Positions 18,268-25,833 of a stretch of 64,000 bases of DNA are shown piece after piece (positions within the stretch are counted from its first letter, which is position 1; every line of letters begins with the position of its first letter). This DNA comes from JBGAHD01 sp044226395 (lineage in GTDB: Bacteria > Pseudomonadota > Gammaproteobacteria > Xanthomonadales > Ahniellaceae). The position numbers were made by a program, and so were the translations under genes. Under the pieces are notes generated by a model. That model was given only the letters and a program-made list of their open reading frames with translations, was not told the origin of the DNA and ran no database searches. The stretch is taken from NCBI GenBank assembly GCA_044226395.1, contig JBGAHD010000001.1:372001-436000 (forward strand). The letters run 5' to 3'.

Positions 18268-19242
18268 ATGGACGAAACCTGGCGACCAACCGCGAGCCCC
18301 GCCGCGCTCGAATTGCGCGCGCGCGTCCTGCGCACGATCCGCGAGTTCTTTCACGCGCGTCACGTGCTCGAAGTCGAAACGCCGATCCTTTCGGCCCACG
18401 GCAATACCGATGTGCACATCGAAAACCTGCGCGCCGAGTTCGACGGTCCACGCCACGCCGGCGCGCGGACGCGCTGGCTGCGCACCTCGCCCGAATACCC
18501 CTTGAAGCGAATGCTCGCCGCAGGCATTGGCGATTGCTACGAACTCGGTCGCGTGTTTCGCAACGGCGAGGCCGGTCGGCGCCACAATCCCGAGTTCACG
18601 ATGCTCGAGTGGTATCGCGTCGGTTGGGACCATCGACGCCTGATGGACGAAGTGGCCGAGTTGCTGCAGCAGCTGCTCGCGCTGGTCGGTCGTCGCGTCG
18701 CCGTGCGTCAAGTCACGTACGCGGAATGGTTCGCCGAAACCCTCGGCATCGATCCGCATCGCGCCGATGAAGCCACGCTACGCGCGCCGCTGACCGATTT
18801 CATGATCTCGCCCGAAGGCCTGACGCGCGACGATTGGCTGGACCTGCTGATCACGCACGGCATCGAACCTACGATGCGCGATGACGAACTGTTGCTCGTG
18901 CATGACTATCCTGCCAGCCAGGCGGCGCTGGCGCGCGTGCGCGAGGGCGATCCGCCGGTGGCCGAGCGCTTCGAGGCGTTTCTCGGTCGCGTCGAACTGG
19001 CCAACGGTTATCACGAACTCGGCGACGCGCGCGAACAACGCCAGCGCTTCGAACGCGATCTGGCCAGACGTCGCGATCGCGGCGCGATCGAACCACCGAT
19101 CGACGAGCCCCTGCTCGCCGCGCTTGATCACGGCTTGCCGGATTGCGCCGGCGTCGCCCTGGGCGTGGATCGCGTGATGATGTGCCTGCTCGACACACGC
19201 GAGATCGCCGACGTGATGGCGTTTCCGTTCGGGCGGGCTTGA
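18268..19242 (+). CDS. epmA: elongation factor P--(R)-beta-lysine ligase EpmA
   Basis: EpmA (PoxA/GenX/YjeA) is a truncated lysyl-tRNA synthetase paralogue that attaches beta-lysine to elongation factor P. The 324-residue protein contains only the class II catalytic core: motif 1 around FFHARHVLEVETPILS, motif 2 RTSPEYPLKRMLAAG followed by ELGRVFRNGEAGRRHNPEFTMLEWYR, and motif 3 GVALGVDRVMMCLL. The N-terminal anticodon-binding domain of LysS is absent, as expected. ATG 18268 lies 14 bases after ligA. EpmB, which supplies beta-lysine, and efp itself are not in the window. Confidence 0.95.
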   Translation: MDETWRPTASPAALELRARVLRTIREFFHARHVLEVETPILSAHGNTDVHIENLRAEFDGPRHAGARTRWLRTSPEYPLKRMLAAGIGDCYELGRVFRNGEAGRRHNPEFTMLEWYRVGWDHRRLMDEVAELLQQLLALVGRRVAVRQVTYAEWFAETLGIDPHRADEATLRAPLTDFMISPEGLTRDDWLDLLITHGIEPTMRDDELLLVHDYPASQAALARVREGDPPVAERFEAFLGRVELANGYHELGDAREQRQRFERDLARRRDRGAIEPPIDEPLLAALDHGLPDCAGVALGVDRVMMCLLDTREIADVMAFPFGRA

Positions 19243-19248
19243 AACGCG

Positions 19249-19269
19249 CGCGCAAGGCAATTTTGCGCG
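19249..19269. terminator. possible terminator hairpin between convergent genes
   Basis: A 7-bp stem, CGCGCAA paired with TTGCGCG, lies seven bases after the epmA stop and about 55 bases before the stop of the convergent sigma-factor gene. The 3' arm begins inside a TTTT run. There is no clear U-tract after it, so confidence is limited. Confidence 0.35.
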
Positions 19270-19323
19270 GTCGAGCATTGAAAGAATGCACCGACGCTAT
19301 TCTCTCAACGCCGAGTTCCGCGT

Positions 19324-20583
19324 CTAGTCGTCGCCGGAGGCGACCAAAGCTCGCGCCCGTGCCTGCAAAAGTTCCCGCTCGCGCGCATTGCGCGTTAGCG
19401 TCGCGGCGCGCTCCAATTCGATACGCGCTTCGTCGAGACGGCCGAGCTTCTTGAGAAAGTCGCCACGCACCGCGCCGAACAAATGGTAATCGCGCATGCG
19501 CGCGTCATCGACCAGCGCATCGGTCAACGCCAAACCCGCGGCCGGGCCTTCGGCCATGCCCACGGCCACGGCGCGGTTGAGTTCGACGATGGGCGAGGGC
19601 GATACCGCCGCGAGCACGGCATACAGCGACGCGATGCGCGGCCAATCCGTGGCATCGGGCGTTAGCGCGCGCGCGTGGCAGGCGGCGATCGCGGCTTGCA
19701 AGGCGTAGGTGCCTTGCGCGCCGCCCAGGCGCTCGGCGCGTTCGAGCGCGACCAGCCCGCGACGAATCAGAATGCGATCCCAGCGCGCGCGGTTTTGTTC
19801 GAGCAGCACGATTGGTTCGCCTTTCGGACCGACACGCGCGGCCGAGCGCGAGGCCTGAATCTCCATCAAGGCGACGAGCCCATGCACCTCGGGCTCGCGC
19901 GGCGTCAGTTCGGCGAGCACGCGACCCAGGCGCAGCGCTTCGGCGCACAGCGTTGGACGCATCCAATCATCGCCGGCGGTGGCGGCATAGCCTTCGTTGA
20001 AGATGAGGTAGATCACTTGCAGCACGGCCGCCAAGCGTTCGTGCAGCTCGGATTTCTCGGGCACTTCGAACGGTACGCGCTCGCGCGCCAGCGTGCGCTT
20101 GGCGCGGACGATGCGCTGCGCGATCGTGGGTTCGGGCACCAGGAAGGCCCGCGCGATTTCGTCGGTGGTCAAACCACCGAGCAAGCGCAGCGTCAGCGCC
20201 ACGCGCGCTTCGAGCGACAGCACGGGATGGCACGCGGCGAAGATCAAACGCAGCAGATCGTCGTCGATCGCGCCGTCGGCGGGAGCTTCGCTCATGGCAT
20301 CGAGCGCCGCGTCATGGGCCAGGTGTTCATGCTTGTCCTCGGCCAAGCGGCGATGACGCGCGCGGTCGATGCCGCGACGCTTGGCCGTGGTCATGAGCCA
20401 GGCGCCGGGGTTGTCGGGCACGCCGTTGGTGGGCCAGGTTTCGAGCGCGGCGACCAAGGCGTCCTGCGCCAGGTCCTCGGCCAGGCCGATGTCGCGCACG
20501 TGGCGAACGAGGCCCGCGATCAAACGCGGGGCCTCGATGCGCCAGACCGCCTCGATGCTGCGATGAAGTTCGCGCGTCGTCAT
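19324..20583 (-). CDS. ECF42-type RNA polymerase sigma factor with C-terminal extension
   Basis: A 419-residue sigma factor, more than twice the usual ECF length. Region sigma-2 spans about residues 10-85 (IGLAEDLAQDALVAALETWP) and sigma-4 about 115-165 (GGLTTDEIARAFLVPEPTIAQRIVRAKR). The remaining 250 residues form the helical TPR-like extension (FNEGYAA, ELNRAVAVGMAEGP) characteristic of group ECF42. Known ECF42 members have no anti-sigma factor; activity depends on the extension, and they are linked to DGPF (YciI-like) proteins, exactly as here. It is the last gene of a minus-strand set: YciI, two PhnB-like genes, then this, 109 bases after the preceding stop. Target genes beyond the cluster are unknown. 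Confidence 0.9.
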   Translation of the reverse strand: MTTRELHRSIEAVWRIEAPRLIAGLVRHVRDIGLAEDLAQDALVAALETWPTNGVPDNPGAWLMTTAKRRGIDRARHRRLAEDKHEHLAHDAALDAMSEAPADGAIDDDLLRLIFAACHPVLSLEARVALTLRLLGGLTTDEIARAFLVPEPTIAQRIVRAKRTLARERVPFEVPEKSELHERLAAVLQVIYLIFNEGYAATAGDDWMRPTLCAEALRLGRVLAELTPREPEVHGLVALMEIQASRSAARVGPKGEPIVLLEQNRARWDRILIRRGLVALERAERLGGAQGTYALQAAIAACHARALTPDATDWPRIASLYAVLAAVSPSPIVELNRAVAVGMAEGPAAGLALTDALVDDARMRDYHLFGAVRGDFLKKLGRLDEARIELERAATLTRNARERELLQARARALVASGDD

Positions 20584-20660
20584 GACGCGCGATCAGACCA
20601 TCGCCGCCGTTCACGGGCAAGCCCTCGGCCGTCGGCGCGTGGCCGAAGCCGCGACCGACG

Positions 20661-20688
20661 CGATGCGTCTCGCGCGCGAGACGCGTCG
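20661..20688. repeat. strong inverted repeat between PhnB-like gene and sigma factor
   Basis: A perfect 20-bp palindrome at 20665-20684 is extended on each side by further pairs (one T-G), giving a 14-bp self-complementary element. It begins 4 bases after the stop of the PhnB-like gene and lies 78 bases upstream of the sigma-factor start. No U-tract follows on either strand. It could be a transcript-processing or partial-termination site that lowers sigma-factor expression, or a protein-binding palindrome. Confidence 0.5.
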
Positions 20689-20692
20689 ACGC

Positions 20693-21115
20693 TCACGCCG
20701 CCATCGCCGGCAGCGAGCAATTGATCATCCACGGCACGCCGAAGCGATCGATCAAAATGCCATAGCGCTGCGCCCAGAATGTTGGCCCGATCGGCATGCA
20801 CACGGTGCCGCCTTCGACGAGCACGGCGTACAAGCGCTCGGCCTCGGCGGGCGTGGGCACGTCCAGCACCAGATGCGCGCCGCGCACGTTTTCGTGCTCA
20901 TGACCGGGCGAACCGTCGGTGCCCATGATGCTGACCGCGCCCAGATCCAGACAACCGTGCATGATCGCTGTCTTGGTCTGCGCCGGCATCTGCTCGCAGC
21001 CCGGCATTTCGCCATAAGTCATCATGGCGGTGATCTTGCCGCCGACATGGGCGGCATAGAATTCCAGCGCTTCGCGGCAATTGCCGTCGAAGCTCAGATA
21101 CGTGTTCAAACGCAT
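20693..21115 (-). CDS. PhnB/VOC-superfamily protein
   Basis: A 140-residue vicinal-oxygen-chelate protein of the PhnB-like (DUF1338/3-demethylubiquinone-methyltransferase-like) subgroup. It opens MRLNTYLSFDGNCREALEFY and ends with the subgroup signature FWAQRYGILIDRFGVPWMIN. It is a paralogue of the gene immediately upstream (21158-21574), sharing the opening and closing blocks. AAGGAC lies upstream of its ATG. No enzymatic activity can be assigned; membership of an ECF42 cluster suggests a stress or toxic-compound response. Confidence 0.85.
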   Translation of the reverse strand: MRLNTYLSFDGNCREALEFYAAHVGGKITAMMTYGEMPGCEQMPAQTKTAIMHGCLDLGAVSIMGTDGSPGHEHENVRGAHLVLDVPTPAEAERLYAVLVEGGTVCMPIGPTFWAQRYGILIDRFGVPWMINCSLPAMAA

Positions 21116-21157
21116 GGTCGATGTCCTTGTTGATGTGAGATGGCGCGAGCGCGCGGC

Positions 21158-21574
21158 TCAGGGCAGGGGCTTGACGCAGTTGATCATCCACGGCACGCCG
21201 AAGCGGTCCTGCACCATGCCGAAGCGCTTGGCCCAGAAGGTTTCGGTCAAAGGCATGCGCACTTGGCCGCGATCGGCCAAGGCGTTGAACACACGCTCGG
21301 CTTCCGACGGCTCGTCGATGTTTAGCACGACCTGGGTGCCTTCCAACGGCTTGTAGGGCATCTGCGTCGTCATGTCGCATCCCATGATCTGGTCTTGCCC
21401 GATGCGCAAGCTCGCGTGCATGACGTTGGGTTTGTCGGCCTCGCTCAGTGACATCGGCTGGGGCGAATCGCCCCAGGTCATCAGGCTTTCGATCTGCCCG
21501 CCAAGCGTGGTGGCGTAGAAGGCGAAGGCCTCGCGGCAACGGCCGTTGAAGGTGAGGTAGGGGTTGATTCTCAT
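21158..21574 (-). CDS. PhnB/VOC-superfamily protein (tandem paralogue)
   Basis: A 138-residue PhnB-like protein: MRINPYLTFNGRCREAFAFY at the start and FWAKRFGMVQDRFGVPWMIN near the end. I chose ATG at 21572-21574 because AGGAG lies 9 bases upstream and the conserved fold starts there; the frame is open further upstream. It lies 42 bases before its paralogue at 20693-21115 and 46 bases after the YciI-like gene, so the three genes and the sigma factor probably form one transcript. Confidence 0.85.
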   Translation of the reverse strand: MRINPYLTFNGRCREAFAFYATTLGGQIESLMTWGDSPQPMSLSEADKPNVMHASLRIGQDQIMGCDMTTQMPYKPLEGTQVVLNIDEPSEAERVFNALADRGQVRMPLTETFWAKRFGMVQDRFGVPWMINCVKPLP

Positions 21575-21620
21575 CGCTGACGCTCCTGGCGCGGGTGGCG
21601 GGACCATGCTGGCATTTGGT

Positions 21621-22052
21621 TCATGGGTTCTGGCGCTCGGCCAACGTCGCGCGCAGGCGCTCATCGAGCGCGCGGATTTCGGGCGTGAGTTGATCGCCAA
21701 AGTCCTCGGCTTCGAACAAGGGTCGTATCTCGATCACCGAATCCTCGAGATGCGGATTGGGGCAACGCTTGACCCACTCGATCGCCTCGGCCATCGAGCG
21801 CACTTGCCAAAGCCAGAAACCAGCGATCAGTTCCTTGGTCTCGGTGAACGGGCCATCGATGACCGTGCGTTGCTTGCCGGAGAACTCCACGCGCGCGCCG
21901 CGCGAGGTCGGCTGCAGGCCTTCGCCGGCCAGCATCACGCCGGCCTTGACCAGTTCTTCGTTGAACTTGCCCATTTCGGTGATCAGTTTTTCGCTGGGCA
22001 TGATGCCCGCTTCGGAACTCGGGGTCGCTTTGACGATGACCATGACGCGCAT
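21621..22052 (-). CDS. YciI/DGPF-family protein, first gene of the ECF42 cluster
   Basis: A 143-residue YCII-related protein with the DGPFTETKELIAGFWLW motif that names the DGPF family (Asp-Gly-Pro-Phe near residue 66). GGGAG precedes the ATG. Such genes are the most frequent partners of ECF42 sigma factors. A TGTCGA-N17-CGTC promoter candidate lies at 22110-22136, upstream on the same strand. The biochemical role of DGPF proteins is not established. Confidence 0.88.
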   Translation of the reverse strand: MRVMVIVKATPSSEAGIMPSEKLITEMGKFNEELVKAGVMLAGEGLQPTSRGARVEFSGKQRTVIDGPFTETKELIAGFWLWQVRSMAEAIEWVKRCPNPHLEDSVIEIRPLFEAEDFGDQLTPEIRALDERLRATLAERQNP

Positions 22053-22109
22053 GAGGGTTCTCCCGTCAGTGAGGCTTGTGTACCGGCCATTCCGGTCTCT
22101 CGGATAGGC

Positions 22110-22136
22110 GACGAATCAGCGCGAACGAAATCGACA
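22110..22136 (-). promoter_or_regulatory. candidate ECF42-dependent promoter
   Basis: On the minus strand TGTCGA (22131-22136) is followed, after a 17-base spacer, by CGTC (22110-22113). This corresponds to the -35 TGTCGA and -10 CG[A/T]C elements I recall as described for ECF42 sigma factors. It lies 57 bases upstream of the YciI/DGPF start codon at 22052, so it would drive YciI, both PhnB genes and the sigma factor itself. Not tested; the match is by eye. Confidence 0.6.
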
Positions 22137-22296
22137 CGGTGCGAAGAAAAACTTCGCGAGCCGACGAACGGTCGAAACGCAACATCGCGGTCGCAACGCC
22201 GACCGACACGCGGCGTAAGGTCGCGCGCGCGGGGCTTGCATATCGACCCACGCGCTCGGCACGATGACGCCCCCATCGAGCCGTCCGGGATGCGCC

Positions 22297-22674
22297 ATGA
22301 AGTTCCTGCTGCTGATCTACATCGACGAGCGCATGCTCGGCAACGTGCCGCAAGACGAAGCCGACGAGATGATGCGCGGCTGCATCCGGCACGCCGATGA
22401 GATGCGCGCCGAAGGTCGCTTGCACGATTCGCAGCAACTCGAGGCGCCGGCCACCGCGCGCACGGTGCGTCGTCGCGGCGATCAGTTCGCCATCACCGAT
22501 GGGCCGTTCGCCGAGACCAAGGAAATGCTCGCGGGCTTCAATCTCATCGAGGCGGACAGCCTCGAAGCGGCGGAACGCATCGCGCGCGAGGAGTTTCCGT
22601 GGTCGCGTTTTGGCGCGATCGAGGTGCGGCCGGTGCGCGACATGGCGACGGTGCGTCAACGCGTGGGGATGTAA
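22297..22674 (+). CDS. YciI/DGPF-family protein, divergent copy
   Basis: A 125-residue second DGPF protein (MKFLLLIYIDERML at the start, TDGPFAETKEMLAGFNLIEAD in the middle), on the plus strand and divergent from the 21621 gene, with 244 bases between start codons. I chose ATG 22297, where the conserved strand begins, over an in-frame ATG at 22264. I found no clean ECF42 promoter in this direction: the nearest approximations have a mismatched -35 or a short spacer. Confidence 0.85.
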   Translation: MKFLLLIYIDERMLGNVPQDEADEMMRGCIRHADEMRAEGRLHDSQQLEAPATARTVRRRGDQFAITDGPFAETKEMLAGFNLIEADSLEAAERIAREEFPWSRFGAIEVRPVRDMATVRQRVGM

Positions 22675-22735
22675 GTATCGCGCCGGCGAATCGCGCGCGC
22701 GGCCAGCCGAACGGCGATGACGCGCCAGCAAAAGA

Positions 22736-22764
22736 AAACGGGCGCGAGATCCTCGCGCCCGTTT
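22736..22764. terminator. bidirectional intrinsic terminator
   Basis: A perfect 13-bp stem (AAACGGGCGCGAG paired with CTCGCGCCCGTTT) around an ATC loop, preceded by an A-rich run (AAAAGAAAA) and with TTT closing the other side. It sits between the converging ends of the YciI-like gene (22674) and the minus-strand gene ending at 22787, so it can terminate both. This is the best canonical terminator in the window. Confidence 0.88.
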
Positions 22765-22786
22765 CCACACCCCGCCGCCTTGAGGG

Positions 22787-24022
22787 TCAGCGTTCGATGC
22801 GCAGGCCGCGATCGCGGCGTTCCATGACGCCGAGAGTGGCCTGATTCGACAAGGTCAGCTCACGCACTTCGTACGGCGCGCTCAACCCGCGCGCGCCGAG
22901 CAGATCGGCACCGAAGGTCAGCGCCAGGCTTTGCGTGCCCGCCGTGAGCCAGTTGGCCGAATGCGCGGTCGCCGCCGGCACGAGCTGGCCCTTGGCGTCC
23001 GTCGCGTAGAGCACGGCGCTGAGGTTGTAGCGACTGGCCGTGGCGACATCGACGTCGAAGCTCACCTGCACGCCACCGCGCGCGGCCTTTTGATCGGCCA
23101 GACGCGCCGTGCCCGCCAGACGCGCGGTCGACGGCGCGGCGTTGAACGCGGTCTTGGCATCGCGTTGCACCTGACCGTCGCTGGTGGTCACGAAGGTGTG
23201 CACTTCCCACAAGCCTTGACCCGCGCCGGCGATGGCGTCGGGACGCGCGGTCGCGACCCAGCGACCTTGCGCGTCGGCGGCGAAACGCAGGTCGGTGGTC
23301 AGGCCATTGGGCGCCGTGATCAAGCCGGCGACGCGGCCCAGCGATTTCGCGCTGGCGCTGGCGTAGTCGACGAAGACCTTGAGCTCGCCGCCCGAGGTCA
23401 CGTCATTGCGATCGGTGGTCAGCGACAGCACTTCGCCGCTGTGCGGCTCGAACACATGCACCAGAAAATCGCCGCGTGCTTTCGGCATGATCAACTCGAA
23501 ATCACCCGCGCCGAGTTCCGGCTTCAAGGTGAAGGCGATCGTGCCTTCGGGGAACACGGCGCCGGCGGCCTTGAGTTCGGCTTGATTGGACGAGGCCGCG
23601 AAGGCTTCGCCGCGCGCGTAGGTGAGGCCGTCCTTGCGCACGGCGACTTGCAGCGGATCGAAGGCCTTGCTGCTGTTGCCCGCGTGCGGGCTCAGCCGCA
23701 CGACCGCGCCTTCGGCCGTGGTGTGGATGCGAAAGCCTTGCGCGAGCTGCGCGCTGTCGGCATCGGTCCAGTACTCGCGGCTTTCTTGCACGAAGGGCTT
23801 GGCGGCGGTGAGCGCGGACGAGGTGTCCAGCGCCCAGGCGAATTGCACCGGCGCGCGCTCGATGTCGGCGGGCACGGCGATGCGCGCCTTGCTCAACTGC
23901 GCGGCGACGAGATCGCCGTCGCCCGCGGGCAACAGGTGCACGCCGCGATCGGCGGCGAACGCGGTCAGTGGCGCCAGGGCGAGAGCGAGGGCCGTCAGAC
24001 GAAAAGATGCATTGATGGTCAT
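22787..24022 (-). CDS. exported protein, possibly DUF4785 family
   Basis: A 411-residue exported protein. Residues 1-23 form a signal peptide (LTALALALAPLTAFA). The mature part is beta-rich and looks like stacked Ig-like domains: a domain opening with ERAPVQFAWALD, a middle section with LMPKARGDFLVHVFEPHSGE, and a final domain with ADQKAARGGVQVSFDVDVAT. The overall plan resembles DUF4785-type secreted proteins, but I am not certain of the family. It starts 10 bases after the lipase-like gene at 24033-24953 and is almost certainly co-transcribed, so the two may act on the same extracellular substrate (inference). Confidence 0.6.
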   Translation of the reverse strand: MTINASFRLTALALALAPLTAFAADRGVHLLPAGDGDLVAAQLSKARIAVPADIERAPVQFAWALDTSSALTAAKPFVQESREYWTDADSAQLAQGFRIHTTAEGAVVRLSPHAGNSSKAFDPLQVAVRKDGLTYARGEAFAASSNQAELKAAGAVFPEGTIAFTLKPELGAGDFELIMPKARGDFLVHVFEPHSGEVLSLTTDRNDVTSGGELKVFVDYASASAKSLGRVAGLITAPNGLTTDLRFAADAQGRWVATARPDAIAGAGQGLWEVHTFVTTSDGQVQRDAKTAFNAAPSTARLAGTARLADQKAARGGVQVSFDVDVATASRYNLSAVLYATDAKGQLVPAATAHSANWLTAGTQSLALTFGADLLGARGLSAPYEVRELTLSNQATLGVMERRDRGLRIER

Positions 24023-24032
24023 GGCGGGCTCC

Positions 24033-24953
24033 TCAGATGTCGTCGCGCAGGCGCAGGTCGAGACCGAAGCACTGGCGTCGGCTCTGGTTGTGGTTCAAGT
24101 AATGACCGAGCGTCGAGCGATCGGTGAACCACAAGCGGCCCGCGGCCGACTGACTGGTGCAATTGAGGAAACCGTCCGAGCAGCTGGCGAGCCAGTTCTG
24201 CGTGATCTCCAGACCCACGCTCTGCGTGTAGCCCGCGCAATACGCATCCGAATCCCAGAAGCCCGAGATCACATCGCTGCCCACCACCGACCAGAAACCC
24301 TTCGGCAGCGCGGGGCGGCCCGAAGTGCCGATCAGATTATTGGCGTTGTAGTAGGCCATCCAACTGGTCTGCTGCATGCGCACGGCATCGTTCTGATAAC
24401 CGAGCAACCAACCCAAGGCGGCCTCGAAGACATTGCCCGCGATCACCGCGTCGGCCAGCGGCGTGCCGGCGGACGAAGGCGCCAGCGCGTTGACCCAGCG
24501 GATCTTGCTGATGATGCCGGGATAGCGGCTGTCGTACGTCGGATTCGACAGAATCCAGCGCATGACATTGCCGCCATTGGAATGCGTGATCACCACCAGA
24601 TCGGTGATGCCCTTGCTGCTGATGAAACTGCTCAATTGGCCCGCCAGGCAACCCGCGGCGCCGGACGTCCACATGTATTGGGTGAAATCGCAATTGATCA
24701 CGACATAGTTATTGCCGTTGACCAATTTGGATTTGACCGTGTTGACCATGCCCGCGGTCCAGTAGTCATCGAGGGCATTGGTCTGACTGCCGGTGCCGTG
24801 CACGAAGGCAATGCCCGTGCCGGCCGTGGCGGTCTTGGCCAGCAGCGCGGTGTCGACCTGCGACGATTCAATCCATTTGTTCGGCGTTTGAGCGGCGACA
24901 GCCGTCGCCGCGAGCCCCAGAACGAGGCTGGCGATGAGTTTCAACGTAGGCAC
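24033..24953 (-). CDS. secreted lipase-like alpha/beta-hydrolase
   Basis: A 306-residue exported hydrolase. GTG at 24951-24953 follows a GGGAGGGG Shine-Dalgarno and starts the signal peptide LIASLVLGLAATAVA. The lipase-type strand IAFVHGTGSQ is near residue 50, and the nucleophile elbow THSNGGN is near residue 125. The C-terminal region has four cysteines (CAGYTQS, LASCSDGFLNC) and a late histidine (LGHYLNHNQ). Ser in THSNGG and this histidine are plausible catalytic residues. It is the first gene of a two-gene operon with the exported protein at 22787. A sigma-70 promoter candidate is at 25018-25046. Confidence 0.75.
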   Translation of the reverse strand: MPTLKLIASLVLGLAATAVAAQTPNKWIESSQVDTALLAKTATAGTGIAFVHGTGSQTNALDDYWTAGMVNTVKSKLVNGNNYVVINCDFTQYMWTSGAAGCLAGQLSSFISSKGITDLVVITHSNGGNVMRWILSNPTYDSRYPGIISKIRWVNALAPSSAGTPLADAVIAGNVFEAALGWLLGYQNDAVRMQQTSWMAYYNANNLIGTSGRPALPKGFWSVVGSDVISGFWDSDAYCAGYTQSVGLEITQNWLASCSDGFLNCTSQSAAGRLWFTDRSTLGHYLNHNQSRRQCFGLDLRLRDDI

Positions 24954-25017
24954 GTTCCCCTCCCAAGGATGAGTGCGTTGTGGGCACGACCGGCAGACCC
25001 CCGCCGGTGTGGGAAGG

Positions 25018-25046
25018 AAGCTAATCCCGCGCGCGACGCTTGTCAA
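25018..25046 (-). promoter_or_regulatory. sigma-70 promoter candidate for the secreted hydrolase operon
   Basis: Minus strand: a perfect -35 TTGACA (25041-25046), a 17-base spacer and TAGCTT (25018-25023) as -10. It would start transcription about 55-60 bases before the GTG at 24953. A TTTG-TTT-CAAA inverted repeat (25050-25060) lies just upstream of the -35 and could be a regulator site. Confidence 0.55.
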
Positions 25047-25143
25047 ACATTTGTTTCAAACCTGCGTTCACGCGCTGCGGTGCATCACGGAATCCCATGG
25101 AAAAAGGCCTTCTTGAGCCAGCCAAGCGTTCGCATCGCGAACC

Positions 25144-25833
25144 TTAGAACTCCAGATCCAAGGCCGCGCACAGATAGTCGACCAAGGGCGCGAGTCCGCG
25201 CAGATCGGTCTCGATCCGTCGCAGCAAACCCGTGCCCAGCACGTCGGCGTCGGTCAAATCCACCGAGGCCACGAAGTCCTTGCGCTTGATGTCCTCGATC
25301 AGCGGGTGCTTGGGATCGAAGCCGCGCGGCGGGCGCACCAGGGTGTCGCCGCCGAGCGTGTATTTCTTCTTGAACGCGGACGAATGCACGGCCTTGGTCC
25401 AGGCCGCGGGATTGTCGGCCATGAACTCGCGAATGCGCTTCTGCGTCGGCGGTTCCGGATGCCAGATGCCCGCGCCGATGAAATGCCCGCCGGGTTGAAT
25501 GTGAATGTAGAAACTCGGCGCCGGCGTCTGCTTGGCGCGTTGATGAAACAACCGCGCGCCAGCCCAGGTTTTGTACGGTGTCTTGTCGTTGGAAAACCGC
25601 GTGTCGCGATGGATGCGGAACAGCGAGCCGCCATTGCCGCGCGGATCGGCGCGATACTCCGCGCTGATCGCGGTCAACGGCCCTTGCAGATCGGTGAGCA
25701 GGCGCTGGAACGGGCGCAGCAGGTGTTCTTCGTACTCGGGTTTGTGCGCGGCGAACCATTCGCGGTTGTTGTTGCGCGCCAGCGCGCGTTGAAATCGAAA
25801 GGTCTTGTCGGTGAAGTACGCAGTCTTGCTCAT
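25144..25833 (-). CDS. DUF2461 (TIGR02453) family protein
   Basis: A 229-residue protein of the DUF2461 family, recognised by FRFQRALARNNNREWFAAHKPEYE, the FRIHRDTRFSNDKTPYKTW block and GAGIWHPEPP. The family is widespread but has no established function. ATG at 25831-25833 overlaps the stop of the upstream exonuclease I gene by four bases (ATGA), so the two are translated together. An upstream in-frame start would run into that gene in another frame and was rejected. Confidence 0.9.
   Translation of the reverse strand: MSKTAYFTDKTFRFQRALARNNNREWFAAHKPEYEEHLLRPFQRLLTDLQGPLTAISAEYRADPRGNGGSLFRIHRDTRFSNDKTPYKTWAGARLFHQRAKQTPAPSFYIHIQPGGHFIGAGIWHPEPPTQKRIREFMADNPAAWTKAVHSSAFKKKYTLGGDTLVRPPRGFDPKHPLIEDIKRKDFVASVDLTDADVLGTGLLRRIETDLRGLAPLVDYLCAALDLEF

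Noticed and set aside
22220..22296. A second ECF42 promoter for the plus-strand DGPF gene
   Set aside because: The closest candidates (TATCGA with a 15-base spacer, or GGTCGA without a proper -10) deviate too much from TGTCGA-N16/17-CG[AT]C.
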